Counted from the first letter of the stretch, positions 9,309 through 18,069 are shown. The stretch: DNA of 32,529 nucleotides from Bacillus sp. SD088 (GCF_017355205.1 NZ_JADIJK010000041.1:1-32529), one strand, 5' to 3'. The notes: generated from the sequence alone by a model not told the origin. Made by a program: numbers and translations.

Positions 9309-9480
9309 AGGTTGTCCCAAAAGTCGAAAATCGCCAAAAAGGCTCCCTTGCCGCGGGCGAGTTGCAAGCCTCCTCAGTCTTCCGGGGTCTTGCCGAACTC
9401 TCACTTCCCGCAAGAGTCTTCGCATATTTCCTCCGTTAAGGCAGTGCATTATTTGTCCTTAATTATGTTCGACCAGCCCC
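9309..9480. mobile_element. Remnant of an IS-like or MITE-like repeat
   Basis: The segment opens with GAGGTTGTCCCAAAAGTCG, the kind of end seen on Bacillus IS1182/IS4-type elements. It continues with a GC-richer stretch (GCCGCGGGCGAG, CTTCCGGGGTCTTGCCG, CTTCCCGCAAGAGTCTTCGC) that I recall as a recurrent Bacillaceae intergenic repeat. No transposase frame and no matching second end were found, so only a fragment seems to be present. The exact family and the right boundary are uncertain. The base composition is clearly higher in GC than the flanks. Confidence 0.5.
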
Positions 9481-9612
9481 TCCTACGCTTTTTCATTCGT
9501 CTCGATTTTCTTTCTCAATATTGCATTGCATTCACTAATATACTATGGTTATATTCAGCATAATGGTTCATTAACTTAAACGATTCAACGGATCATGGAG
9601 GTATTTCATCGA

Positions 9613-9948
9613 ATGAATAAAGAGGATCAACTAAATAGGATTAAAGAAGATTTTATTGATTGCCAAAAGGTACTATTGGCAATTGGGGATGAAACAAGGC
9701 AATCGATCTTGTTAGTTTTAATAGGGACGGATTGTCAAACGGGATTACGTGTCGGTGAAATCACTGAACAAACACATCTTTCTCGACCTGCTGTGTCACA
9801 TCACCTGAAGATTTTACGAGAGGCCGGGATTATTTTAGTGCGTAAAGAAGGTACAAAAAACTTTTATTCTATTGATGTACGTACAAAATTAGGTGTATTA
9901 AAAACGCTTGTTTCGGATATTGAAGAGTTAATGAAGAACATCAAGTGA
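9613..9948 (+). CDS. ArsR-family transcriptional regulator
   Basis: A 111-residue winged helix-turn-helix regulator. The recognition region is VGEITEQTHLSRPAVSHHLKILREAGII (about residues 50-77), followed by a wing ending VRKEGTKNFYSID. No metal-binding cysteine motif of the ELCVCDL type is present, so it probably senses something other than arsenite. The frame is open from 9595, but GGAGGT at 9597-9602 is a ribosome binding site correctly spaced for the ATG at 9613, which I take as the start. It ends 26 bases before the oxidoreductase gene and likely represses that operon. Confidence 0.85.
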   Translation: MNKEDQLNRIKEDFIDCQKVLLAIGDETRQSILLVLIGTDCQTGLRVGEITEQTHLSRPAVSHHLKILREAGIILVRKEGTKNFYSIDVRTKLGVLKTLVSDIEELMKNIK

Positions 9949-9974
9949 AAATTATAGATTATTTGGAGGTATAG

Positions 9975-10976
9975 ATGATGAAAGCAATGGTAATTGATCG
10001 ATATGGGAGGGTCCCAATGCGTTTGGCAGAAATGCCAACCCCTGAGATCGCTGAAGATGAGGTTCTTGCAGAAATCCATGCAGCAAGTATTAATCCGATT
10101 GATTTTAAGATACGCGATGGGAAAATGAAATTATTACTTACCTATCAGATGCCTCTGATCCTAGGTAATGACTTTTCTGGTGTCGTGGCAAAGGTTGGGG
10201 CAAAGGTAACTCGCTTTAAAGTTGGTGATGAAATATACGCTCGCCCACGTAAGAGTAACATCGGTACTTTTGCAGAATATATTTCAATACACGAAGATGA
10301 CATCGCCTTAAAGCCTAAGAATTTGAGTTTTGAGGAAGCAGCTTCGATCCCACTTGTTGGGTTAACCTCATATCAAGCCCTAACAGACATTTTAAACTTA
10401 CAAGCAGGACAAAAGATTTTGATTCAAGCTGGAGCTGGTGGTGTCGGTACCTTTGCTATTCAACTGGCAAAACTAATGGGTGCCACTGTTGCAACGACTG
10501 CAAGTGAAGCTGGTGCGAGTTTAGTAAAATCTCTTGGTGCAGATGAAATTATTAATTACAAAACTGAGAAATTTGAAGAGATATTGCAAAATTATGATGC
10601 AGTATTTGATACACTTGGGGGTAAGGTACTCGAAAAATCATTTGCTATTATAAAAGACGGAGGGAAAATTGTTTCCGTTTCAGGAATGCCGAATGCTCGT
10701 TTTGCCAAAGAATATGGTTCAGGAATGTTTAAAACGTTATTGTTCTCAGCAGCAAGCTATAAACTGACCGCACTTGAAAAAAAACATAATGTTGACTATA
10801 CATTTTTGTTTATGAAGCCAAGTGGCGATCAATTACGGAATATCGCAAACTTTATCGAGTCTGGCAAAATTAAACCTGTAATTGACAGAACCTTTTCTTT
10901 TCAAGATGCTCAAAAGGCGATGGAATATGCAGAGTCGGGGAGAGCTAAGGGAAAAATAATAGTAAAAATCAGATAG
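9975..10976 (+). CDS. NADPH:quinone-type oxidoreductase (zinc-free MDR family)
   Basis: A 333-residue medium-chain dehydrogenase/reductase. The GroES-like N-terminal part includes EIHAASINPIDFKIRDG and LGNDFSGVVAKVG. The Rossmann part carries the NADPH loop QAGAGGVGTFAIQLAK (about residues 150-165). The structural zinc cysteine cluster is absent, as in the quinone-reductase subgroup. It starts with GGAGGT five bases before ATG and follows the ArsR-type gene by 26 bases, forming a regulator-enzyme pair typical of electrophile or quinone stress response. The substrate cannot be deduced. No clear terminator follows. Confidence 0.85.
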   Translation: MMKAMVIDRYGRVPMRLAEMPTPEIAEDEVLAEIHAASINPIDFKIRDGKMKLLLTYQMPLILGNDFSGVVAKVGAKVTRFKVGDEIYARPRKSNIGTFAEYISIHEDDIALKPKNLSFEEAASIPLVGLTSYQALTDILNLQAGQKILIQAGAGGVGTFAIQLAKLMGATVATTASEAGASLVKSLGADEIINYKTEKFEEILQNYDAVFDTLGGKVLEKSFAIIKDGGKIVSVSGMPNARFAKEYGSGMFKTLLFSAASYKLTALEKKHNVDYTFLFMKPSGDQLRNIANFIESGKIKPVIDRTFSFQDAQKAMEYAESGRAKGKIIVKIR

Positions 10977-11048
10977 TTTTCAAATGAATTAAAAAACTTG
11001 TCATCACTTTCAAAAAGCTAGAGTAAATTGACAAGGAGGTTGATTACA

Positions 11049-11552
11049 ATGACAGGAAACTTTGCACCTATGGATATCGAGATCAAAACAGAACGACTCT
11101 TATTAAGTATGTGGGAGGAATCCGATACATCATGGTATAGGGAACTTGTGAGTGAACGAGGTGCAGGAATGCCGCCCCTTGACACTGCACGTAACAACAT
11201 CATTCGTTTGCGCGACAAAGCCCCAGAAAATGAGATTAGCCTACTCACGATTCGACGCCAACATGAAGGTGACTTCATTGGCTATTGTGGGTTGATTATC
11301 GGTCGATCCACATTGGAAGAGCCCGAGATCGCCTATGAATTATTTCAGCGAGTGCACGGTAACGGATATGCGACTGAAGCCGCATCTGCTGTTTTAGAAG
11401 CCGCCATCGCCACTGGACGACGCAGACTCTGGGCTACTGTACGGTCATGGAATATTGCCTCCTTCCGAGTGCTTGAAAAATTAGGCTTTGAACGACACCG
11501 CAGCACATGGGACGATCGCGGTGAAATCGTTTGGAGCGTGCGTGAGCTTTAG
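11049..11552 (+). CDS. GNAT-family N-acetyltransferase (RimJ-like)
   Basis: A 167-residue acetyltransferase. It opens IKTERLLLSMWEESD, and has the acetyl-CoA loop region RVHGNGYATEAASAVLEAAI and the later WNIASFRVLEKLGFERH, both standard for the RimJ/RimL branch (Acetyltransf_3). The frame is open from a TTG at 11028, but AAGGAGGT at 11033-11040 is an ideal ribosome binding site for the ATG at 11049, which I take as the start. Substrate unknown: this branch acetylates protein N-termini, antibiotics or small amines. The GC content is somewhat higher than in the neighbouring genes. Confidence 0.85.
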   Translation: MTGNFAPMDIEIKTERLLLSMWEESDTSWYRELVSERGAGMPPLDTARNNIIRLRDKAPENEISLLTIRRQHEGDFIGYCGLIIGRSTLEEPEIAYELFQRVHGNGYATEAASAVLEAAIATGRRRLWATVRSWNIASFRVLEKLGFERHRSTWDDRGEIVWSVREL

Positions 11553-11594
11553 ATAATTTTAGGATATGCTTGTACTGATAGGAGAGAGATTAAA

Positions 11595-11876
11595 ATGGAT
11601 GGGATTTCAACCTTCTCTTTCGCAACAGCTGGCTTAGCTTTATTCATAACGATTGGTTCATTTTTGCTTTTCAAAAGGAAAAGAGTACTCGTCCCTATTA
11701 TAATATTATTAATAAGCTTAGCATTATTTGCTTTAAGTTTTGTGATCGGTGGCTGGGAAGGCATGGGGCTAGGCGTTATCAGCTTGTCATTACTTATCTC
11801 CTCTTTTATATCTTTAGTATTATTGATGTTTTATGAAATCTACAGAATGATGAAAAACACACGTCCCAAAGAATAG
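11595..11876 (+). CDS. Small YesK-like membrane protein
   Basis: A 93-residue protein with three hydrophobic helices (about residues 10-26, 33-50 and 57-80) and a basic C-terminus. The central GGWEGMGLGVISLSLL resembles the YesK-like family of small Bacillus membrane proteins as I remember it; the function of that family is unknown. The ATG follows a GGAGAGAG site. The gene ends inside the loop of a terminator hairpin, so it is probably the last gene of its transcript. Confidence 0.65.
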   Translation: MDGISTFSFATAGLALFITIGSFLLFKRKRVLVPIIILLISLALFALSFVIGGWEGMGLGVISLSLLISSFISLVLLMFYEIYRMMKNTRPKE

Positions 11877-11890
11877 GCGTGTGTTTCTTC
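11855..11890 (+). terminator. Terminator overlapping the YesK-like stop codon
   Basis: AAACACACG (11855-11863) pairs with CGTGTGTTT (11878-11886), followed by CTTCTAT. The stop codon lies in the loop. The T tract is short but the stem is perfect. Confidence 0.6.
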
Positions 11891-11940
11891 TATATCTTAG
11901 AAGGATTCCTGCTGCTGTTTTTCTGCGACTTACGGGGAAA

Positions 11941-12150
11941 GAACAAAAGCACAAGCGCCTTGATGTAAGAAGAAAGGCTAAATTCGCGCCGTCCTGGCGC
12001 AACGCCTTTCTGACCACATCCTGTTGGCCTCCGACAAGCAAATGTTCTGAGACAAGAAAAGTCCGGTTTTGACTTTTATTGGCTCAGGTTATTTGACCTC
12101 GAGGGGCTAGGCGCTGGAGCTAGATCAAAACACTAGCCAAAATTTTATAC
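11941..12150. repeat. Dispersed long-palindrome element, copy A
   Basis: Left end GAACAAAAGCACAAGCGCC, right end GGGGCTAGGCGCTGGAGCT, then a tail including AATTTTATA. Its right half from GACAAGCAAATGTTCTGAGA onward is nearly the same as copy B. Unlike copy B it carries an extra 80 or so bases near the left end, which contain two mini-hairpins of the TCCT-loop family (11986-12000 and about 12014-12026). The ends pair (AGCGCC with GGCGCT), so the whole unit can fold back. The 346-base gap here holds no gene; apart from this element and the two flanking terminators I see nothing. Confidence 0.7.
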
Positions 12151-12160
12151 TTTCTTATAT

Positions 12161-12216
12161 TTTTAAAAAAGAGCTGACAGAAAAGGGCAATTTCATAACC
12201 CTTTTCCGACAGCTCC
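12161..12216 (-). terminator. Terminator after yheH
   Basis: On the minus strand GAGCTGTCGGAAAAGGG pairs with CCCTTTTCTGTCAGCTC (one mismatch) around an 11-base loop and is followed by six T. It lies just beyond the yheH stop. Confidence 0.85.
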
Positions 12217-12223
12217 TTCTTAT

Positions 12224-14218
12224 CTATGCCCCTTGCTTCCTGCCCTGCTGAAGCTGGTACATTTGATAATATTTACCTTTTCTCTTCATTAGTTCTTCGT
12301 GATTTCCCCGCTCAACAATTGTTCCACGGTCTAATACTAAAATTTGATCCGCCTTTTTAATTGTGGATAATCTGTGGGCAATCACAAAGGTTGTTCGGCC
12401 TTTTTTCAAGACATCCATCGCTTCTTGAATGATTGCTTCTGTTTCTGTATCAATATTCGAAGTTGCTTCATCCAAGATCAAGATGGCTGGGTCAAAAGCA
12501 AGTGCACGGGCAAAGGAGATTAATTGCCGCTGTCCAGAGGACAAGGTGCTTCCCTTTTCTGCCACTGGTTCGTCAAGACCCTTTTCTAAGTTTTTCAAAA
12601 CACGATCGGCCCCGACCGCCTCAAGTGCTGCCTCTACCTGCTCCCTGGAAATACGCGGGTCATTTAAACTAATATTTGAAGCAATCGTTCCTGTAAATAA
12701 ATATGGATCCTGGAGCACGATTCCCATATGTTCCCGCAATGCTTGCTTGGACATGGACTGAATATTTTCTCCGTCAATGCGGATCTCCCCTCGCTGGCAG
12801 TCATAAAATCGAAAGAGAATATTCATGATTGAGCTTTTTCCTGAGCCTGTATGTCCGACAAGTGCCACCGTTTCGCCTTGTTTGGCCGCAAAGTCAATGT
12901 CCTTTAATACATAGTCCCCTTCTTTATAGCCAAAGTAGACATGATCAAATCGCACATTGCCTGTAAAACGATCGACCTTCTCCTCGATCACTTCTTCGCC
13001 TTTTTCATCTAGCATTTCAAAAACACGATTACCGGCCACCAAAGCCTGTTCTAGATTGGATAGTTGGTTGACCATATTATTCACAGGATTAAATAAGCGA
13101 TTAATATAATCAACATACGCATATAAAACCCCGACGGTTAAAGCAGAATGGACACTAAGAAAGTCCTGCCCGAAATACCAAATAAATCCGACAAACACGA
13201 AATTCCGCAATACCCCAACAAGGTTATGAGAGGAAAGAGCATCCAACGTCAAAAGTTTATTTTGAAAGCGAAAATGAACATCATTCATTTCCTCAAATTC
13301 ATTTCTCATCTTCCGCTCTCTACGGAAAGCCTGGATAATCGGCATACCTTGAATCGATTCATTCATCATTGCGTTGATCTCACTTACCTTGGAACGAATC
13401 GCGTGATTATACTTCGAAGCATATTTTCGATAAATCATCATCCATGCATATAAAACCGGCAGTAATAGTAAGCAAATAAGCGCCAATTTTGCATCTAAGA
13501 TAAACATCGCGGTATAAATCCCGATCATATAAATAATTCCAGTAAAGAAATTAGACAATACAGCCACATATAGTTCCCGAATTACTTCTGTATCATTTGT
13601 AATTCGAGATACTACTTTCCCAGCGGGCAAATCATCAAAATAACGAATGGGCAGGCGATGCATATGCGTAAATACATCATTCCTCATTTTTTGAATAATT
13701 CGGTTGGCGGCTTTTTGTAAGAGCAAAAATTGCCCATAAAATAATAATGCAGCCACGATAAAGAGAATCATGTAAACAACCAGTAATTGAATAATCATCG
13801 GAATTTCCGGTTTATAAAAGGCTAATGTTTCTTCCACTGAAAGCTTTTGCGCCTGAAATTCACGGATCTCACTATTGAGATCGATCGTTAATTGGTTCCC
13901 TTGAATGGAGCGACTTCCATCCAAAGGAACATCTTCCTCTATCCAGTAAAAACTTCTGCCAACTTGTAAAAGTGTCACCGTTTGGCCCGATACATTTTGA
14001 TCCTTCGTATATAGCTTTCCTCCAAAGGAAACAGCCGCTTCTTTCGCTGTTGTTTCTGTCCAATGTGCTTCAATACCTAAAATATGGTCATCAATCATTT
14101 TTTTCGCAACGAGTGGCCCTAATACTTCTGCCCCGACCGATACCGTAAGCAACGCAAGGGCAGCAATAATTACCCATTTCACATGTAAAGCGTATTGATA
14201 TAATCGTTTTCCTGTCAT
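12224..14218 (-). CDS. yheH: Heterodimeric multidrug ABC exporter subunit YheH/BmrD
   Basis: A 664-residue half-transporter with the membrane domain first and the ATPase second. An extra extracytoplasmic insert after the first helix (about residues 45-130, rich in FGGKLYTKDQ-type sequence) is characteristic of YheH. Walker A is GHTGSGKSS (about 455), Walker B ILILDEATSNID carries the catalytic glutamate, and the signature is the degenerate LSSGQRQL. In B. subtilis BmrC/BmrD, BmrD supplies the catalytic glutamate, and this protein fits that role. The ATG overlaps the yheI stop by four bases. Family substrates are dyes and drugs; expression in B. subtilis is induced by ribosome-targeting antibiotics. 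Confidence 0.9.
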   Translation of the reverse strand: MTGKRLYQYALHVKWVIIAALALLTVSVGAEVLGPLVAKKMIDDHILGIEAHWTETTAKEAAVSFGGKLYTKDQNVSGQTVTLLQVGRSFYWIEEDVPLDGSRSIQGNQLTIDLNSEIREFQAQKLSVEETLAFYKPEIPMIIQLLVVYMILFIVAALLFYGQFLLLQKAANRIIQKMRNDVFTHMHRLPIRYFDDLPAGKVVSRITNDTEVIRELYVAVLSNFFTGIIYMIGIYTAMFILDAKLALICLLLLPVLYAWMMIYRKYASKYNHAIRSKVSEINAMMNESIQGMPIIQAFRRERKMRNEFEEMNDVHFRFQNKLLTLDALSSHNLVGVLRNFVFVGFIWYFGQDFLSVHSALTVGVLYAYVDYINRLFNPVNNMVNQLSNLEQALVAGNRVFEMLDEKGEEVIEEKVDRFTGNVRFDHVYFGYKEGDYVLKDIDFAAKQGETVALVGHTGSGKSSIMNILFRFYDCQRGEIRIDGENIQSMSKQALREHMGIVLQDPYLFTGTIASNISLNDPRISREQVEAALEAVGADRVLKNLEKGLDEPVAEKGSTLSSGQRQLISFARALAFDPAILILDEATSNIDTETEAIIQEAMDVLKKGRTTFVIAHRLSTIKKADQILVLDRGTIVERGNHEELMKRKGKYYQMYQLQQGRKQGA

Positions 14219-15975
14219 GTTGTCTGCACCCCCTCACCCAACGAATCCTCTAATTGCTGGCGATCATGCTGTTCCTTATACCAGCCATTTTTCGCGAGTA
14301 AATCTTGATGACGTCCTTCTTCAACAATCTCGCCCTCATCTAAAACAATAATCCAATCCGCATGTTCGACTGAAGATAGACGATGGGTTGTAATTAATGT
14401 CGTTTTTCCTTGCCGTTCTCGGCGCATATTTTCAATAATTTTCGCCTCTGTTTTTCCATCCACAGCTGAGAGAGAGTCATCTAAAATTAAGATTTCTGGA
14501 TTTTTAATAAAAGCTCTGGCAATCGAGATCCGTTGTTTTTGTCCTCCTGACAAGGCAACCCCTTTTTCTCCTACTAGTGTTTCTAACCCAAGCGGGAGCA
14601 TTTCTAAATCTTTTTCAAAATAAGCAAGTTCAATCGCCTGCTCAATCTCTTCTTCTGTTGCGTCTTCCTGGCCAAATAAAATATTCTCACGAATACTTCT
14701 GGAAAAGAGGATATGATCCTGAGGTACGTAGCCAATCCAACCCCTGACCTGATCCTTTGATTGATCTTCCATATTCACATTTGAAATCGAGATCGTTCCA
14801 TCCCCTAATGGGTACTCCCTTAAAAATTGTTTAATAAATGTTGTTTTTCCACTTCCTGTTTTCCCGACAATTCCAATCGTTGCACCACGAGGGATTGATA
14901 GATTAACAGCTTTTAAATTAGTGGTTGTAGCAGAAGGATATTGGAAAGTGACTTCTCCCCATTCGATTCCATCTGGTTTTTCCACTTCTTGCGGATATTG
15001 CGGATCTTTCACATCCTCTTGGTATTGTAAGACCTCATCCACTCTGTCCAAGGAGGCATTTCCTCTTTGCATAATGTTAATCAGTTCCCCAATCGCAAAC
15101 ATTGGCCAAATCAACATACCAAGATAAACATTAAAAGAAACAAGATGCCCCAGGGAAATTTCTTGCTGAAAAACAAGATAGGTTCCATACGACAACCCAA
15201 TCACATAACTAAGCCCTGTTAAAATTTGTGTGGCCGGATGGAAAAAGGCCTCTATTTTCACAACACCCATATTTTTTTCATAAACATCATTGGTCATTGT
15301 TTGAAACTCATCCCTACTGGCCTTTTCCTGCACATAAGCTCTTGTCACTCGCACACCTGCAACCGACTCAAGCACACGGTCATTCATATCGCCAAAGGCC
15401 TTTTGTGCCTTCATAAACCGCCCATGAATCCTTTTTCCTAATACGGTAATAATTAAAGCAAGTATCGGCAAAGGCAAGATCGCAGCGAGCGTCAATTTCC
15501 AAGACACAAGGAAGCCCATTGTCAGCAAGATTGTGAGCATATATAAAGTCGAATCCATAAGCGTCAACACACCAAAGCCTGCTGTCACAGAAATCGCTCT
15601 TAAATCATTCGTGCCTCTTGCCATTAAATCTCCCGTCCGATTTTTCTCAAAAAAAGGAGGAGCCATTTTTAGTAAATGATTCATTAAGCGGGAACGCAGA
15701 TTTTTTTCCAAAATAAACGCTCCACCAAAAAGCTGATATTGCCAAATATACGTAATCGCATAGTTGAGGAGCGAACCCCCAGCTAAAATAACAATATAAA
15801 GAATTAATAATTGCCAAGTTAATTGCGTTAAGATCATATGATCAATTGCTTCCCCCAAAATAAACGGCGGCACTACCTCAAACACATTGGCAAGTGTTAA
15901 TAATACACCTGCGACCAGATACCTTTTCCAATGCTGTTTAAAAAACCAACCTAATTTCCCCAATACACTAAACAT
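14215..15975 (-). CDS. yheI: Heterodimeric multidrug ABC exporter subunit YheI/BmrC
   Basis: A 586-residue half-transporter, the partner of YheH. It opens MFSVLGKLGWFFK like B. subtilis YheI. I chose the ATG at 15975 because GAGGTGAG sits just upstream; the frame is open to a GTG at 15984. The ATPase has Walker A GKTGSGKTT and the full signature LSGGQKQR, but Walker B reads ILILDDSLSAVD with aspartate in place of the catalytic glutamate. This is the expected non-catalytic site of the asymmetric pair, complementary to YheH. Its upstream region holds a leader peptide and terminator, an attenuator arrangement like bmrB in B. subtilis. Confidence 0.91.
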   Translation of the reverse strand: MFSVLGKLGWFFKQHWKRYLVAGVLLTLANVFEVVPPFILGEAIDHMILTQLTWQLLILYIVILAGGSLLNYAITYIWQYQLFGGAFILEKNLRSRLMNHLLKMAPPFFEKNRTGDLMARGTNDLRAISVTAGFGVLTLMDSTLYMLTILLTMGFLVSWKLTLAAILPLPILALIITVLGKRIHGRFMKAQKAFGDMNDRVLESVAGVRVTRAYVQEKASRDEFQTMTNDVYEKNMGVVKIEAFFHPATQILTGLSYVIGLSYGTYLVFQQEISLGHLVSFNVYLGMLIWPMFAIGELINIMQRGNASLDRVDEVLQYQEDVKDPQYPQEVEKPDGIEWGEVTFQYPSATTTNLKAVNLSIPRGATIGIVGKTGSGKTTFIKQFLREYPLGDGTISISNVNMEDQSKDQVRGWIGYVPQDHILFSRSIRENILFGQEDATEEEIEQAIELAYFEKDLEMLPLGLETLVGEKGVALSGGQKQRISIARAFIKNPEILILDDSLSAVDGKTEAKIIENMRRERQGKTTLITTHRLSSVEHADWIIVLDEGEIVEEGRHQDLLAKNGWYKEQHDRQQLEDSLGEGVQTT

Positions 15976-16002
15976 TCTTCTCACCTCAGTATTTTAGACA
16001 CA

Positions 16003-16170
16003 CCCAAAAGCACAAGCGCCTTGATTAGCCCCGACAAGCAAATGTTCTGAGACAGAGAAAGGCGTTCTTTGCCTTTCTTGGCTCAGGTTATTTGACCTCG
16101 AGGGGCTAGGCGCTGGAGCTGGATGTCAATCTCGACATAAACAAATTATCCATAAATTAAATTTTTATAA
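16003..16170. repeat. Dispersed long-palindrome element, copy B
   Basis: Left end CAAAAGCACAAGCGCC, right end GGGGCTAGGCGCTGGAGCT, tail including TTATCCATA and AATTTTTATA. Nested inverted arms are visible from outside in: AGCGCC with GGCGCT, TAGCCCC with GGGGCTA, CTGAG with CTCAG, and AGAAAGGC with GCCTTTCT at the centre. The element is thus one long imperfect hairpin of about 120 bases. It lies between the attenuator terminator and yheI, inside the presumed yheI 5' untranslated region. Confidence 0.75.
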
Positions 16171-16178
16171 ATACCTAG

Positions 16179-16225
16179 ACACAAAAAGGCATAGCGCTTC
16201 TCAAGAATGAATGCGCTATGCCTTT
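16179..16225 (-). terminator. Attenuator terminator in the yheIH leader
   Basis: On the minus strand AAAGGCATAGCGC pairs perfectly with GCGCTATGCCTTT (13 base pairs) around a 15-base loop, followed by TTTTTGTGT. It stands between the leader peptide and yheI, so transcription must read through it for the exporter to be made. The stem is symmetrical enough to act weakly in both directions. Confidence 0.8.
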
Positions 16226-16237
16226 CATTTATAAGAT

Positions 16238-16285
16238 ACGAAATAACTATCTACTAGCCCCCGTATCGTTTCAATTTTATTTCGT
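16238..16285 (-). promoter_or_regulatory. Possible antiterminator stems in the yheIH leader
   Basis: Between the leader peptide stop and the terminator, ACGAAATAA (16277-16285 on the minus strand) pairs with TTATTTCGT (16238-16246). A competing pairing joins GATACG and CGTATC, which uses some of the same bases. In addition CGCTAA at the leader stop codon is complementary to TAGCG in the terminator stem. The existence of mutually exclusive pairings is seen; their role in switching is inferred. Confidence 0.4.
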
Positions 16286-16293
16286 TTGCTAAT

Positions 16294-16359
16294 TTAGCGT
16301 AAAAACGGGCAGACTAATTCATTATGAAGTTGATGGATGATCGAATTAAGGTTTTCCAT
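16294..16359 (-). CDS. Leader peptide of the yheIH attenuator (bmrB-like role)
   Basis: A 21-codon frame, ATG to TAA, beginning MENLNSIIHQLH and ending LVCPFLR. GGGAGGC (16366-16373 region) sits six to seven bases before the ATG, and a sigma-A-type promoter lies about 45 bases further upstream. It ends about 70 bases before the attenuator stem. In B. subtilis the exporter bmrCD is controlled by translation of the upstream ORF bmrB, where drug-stalled ribosomes relieve termination. This peptide sits in the same place but is shorter, and I do not know whether its sequence is related. It is too short for ordinary gene finders. Confidence 0.65.
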   Translation of the reverse strand: MENLNSIIHQLHNELVCPFLR

Positions 16360-16398
16360 TTGAATAGCCTCCCTTTTCGCAAATTTTTGAATGTTTTT

Positions 16399-16428
16399 AT
16401 CCTACCACGGTCTAATGACTAGTGTCAA
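16399..16428 (-). promoter_or_regulatory. Promoter of the yheIH attenuator transcript
   Basis: On the minus strand a perfect TTGACA (16423-16428) is followed after 18 bases by TAGGAT (16399-16404). The start of transcription would fall near 16390, about 30 bases before the leader-peptide ATG. Confidence 0.6.
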
Positions 16429-16587
16429 CGCTTTTTTGAAAATTAGCTAGTACGAATTTTTGGTAAATAAATGAAAGACTATATTTTATTTTTTTACTTA
16501 TTATAAAATAGATATAATACAGTTATTTTACATGGCTGTTAGAGGGTGTTATGATCTTAGTATTTCATTTAAAGGGGACATGGTACT

Positions 16588-18069
16588 ATGACAACAAAGA
16601 ATTCACGTGAAGTCCTTGAGAGTGTCCCACAAAAAGGTTTTTTCGGACATCCTAAAGGATTGTTTACTTTATTTTTCACAGAGTTTTGGGAGAGATTCTC
16701 ATACTATGGTATGAGAGCGATCCTTATTTATTACATGTATTACGCTGTTAAAGATGGCGGACTTGGTCTAGACAATACTACAGCCGCTTCCATTATGGCT
16801 GTGTATGGTTCGCTTGTTTATATGTCAGGCATTATCGGTGGTTGGATTGCTGACCGTTTATATGGCACCAAGAAAACGGTCTTTTTTGGTGGAATATTGA
16901 TTATGGCAGGTCATATTGCACTATCCTTTCCTGGTGGGGTGACAGCCCTCTTTCTATCAATGGGTTTAATTGTCATCGGAACAGGATTATTAAAACCGAA
17001 TGTATCCAATATAGTTGGTGATCTATATGGAAAAGAAGATCCACGAATAGACGCCGGCTTTAGTATCTTCTACATGGGCATTAACCTTGGTGGGTTGCTG
17101 GCACCCTTTATTGTCGGAACACTCGGGCAAAAGTATAATTTTCATCTCGGGTTCGGAGTGGCGGCAATCGGCATGTTAGCTGGTCTCATTATTTTCCTCG
17201 CAACAAGAAAGAAAAATTTAGGCCTTGCTGGTTCACATGTGCCAAATCCACTTTCACCTGATGAAAAAAAATCCGTCTTTTTAAAGATTGGCATCAGCAT
17301 TCTTGTGATTGTGATCGCCGGTGCTGTTCTTATTTCGAAAGGCATTTTAAATATTGATCGCTTTACGATGATAGTTAGTGTGTTAGGAATTATTATCCCT
17401 ATTATTTACTTTATCGTCATGTATTTTAGCAAGAAAACAACAAATGAGGAACAAAAGAATTTACTTGCTTATATTCCTTTGTTTATTGCCGCTATGATGT
17501 TTTGGGCGATTCAAGAGCAAGGGTCGGTGATTTTAGCTCAATATGCAGATGAGCGAACAAGATTATCGTTTGCTGGTTTTTCCTTGGCATCATCTTGGTT
17601 TCAATCATTGAATCCACTATTTATCGTAATCTTAGCACCAATATTTGCTGGTTTATGGATGAAGCTTGGCAAACGCCAACCTTCGACACATCAGAAGTTT
17701 TCATTAGGCTTGGTCCTTGCTGGAGTGTCCTTTTTAGTGATGATCATCCCTGCAATTTACGGTGGCCCCGATACGCTCGTCAGCCCATTATGGCTTGTGC
17801 TTAGTTTCTTCATAGTTGTACTTGGCGAATTATGCTTATCGCCAGTTGGTTTATCAGCAACAACCAGACTAGCACCTGCTGCATTCTCGGCGCAAACGAT
17901 GAGTCTTTGGTTCCTATCCAATGCTTCGGCACAGGCGATTAATGCGCAAATTGTTAAATTGTACAAGCCTGAAACAGAAATTCTCTATTTTGGAATTATT
18001 GGAGCGATCGCCGTTTTGCTTGGTGTTCTTCTATTTCTCCTTTCATTCTTAAGCAAAAGAAAAGCGTAA
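16588..18069 (+). CDS. POT-family proton-dependent oligopeptide transporter
   Basis: A 493-residue, 14-span-type member of the major facilitator superfamily that takes up di- and tripeptides with protons. The N-terminal FTEFWERFSYYGMRAILIYYM contains the ExxERFxYY motif of proton-coupled peptide transporters. GTGLLKPNVSNIVGDLYG (about residues 130-147) and a later SPVGLSATTRLAP are also family signatures. It resembles DtpT and B. subtilis YclF. AAGGGGAC lies about eight bases before the ATG. It faces away from the yheIH transcript, with the two promoters in the intervening 600 bases, and ends in a strong terminator. Confidence 0.92.
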   Translation: MTTKNSREVLESVPQKGFFGHPKGLFTLFFTEFWERFSYYGMRAILIYYMYYAVKDGGLGLDNTTAASIMAVYGSLVYMSGIIGGWIADRLYGTKKTVFFGGILIMAGHIALSFPGGVTALFLSMGLIVIGTGLLKPNVSNIVGDLYGKEDPRIDAGFSIFYMGINLGGLLAPFIVGTLGQKYNFHLGFGVAAIGMLAGLIIFLATRKKNLGLAGSHVPNPLSPDEKKSVFLKIGISILVIVIAGAVLISKGILNIDRFTMIVSVLGIIIPIIYFIVMYFSKKTTNEEQKNLLAYIPLFIAAMMFWAIQEQGSVILAQYADERTRLSFAGFSLASSWFQSLNPLFIVILAPIFAGLWMKLGKRQPSTHQKFSLGLVLAGVSFLVMIIPAIYGGPDTLVSPLWLVLSFFIVVLGELCLSPVGLSATTRLAPAAFSAQTMSLWFLSNASAQAINAQIVKLYKPETEILYFGIIGAIAVLLGVLLFLLSFLSKRKA

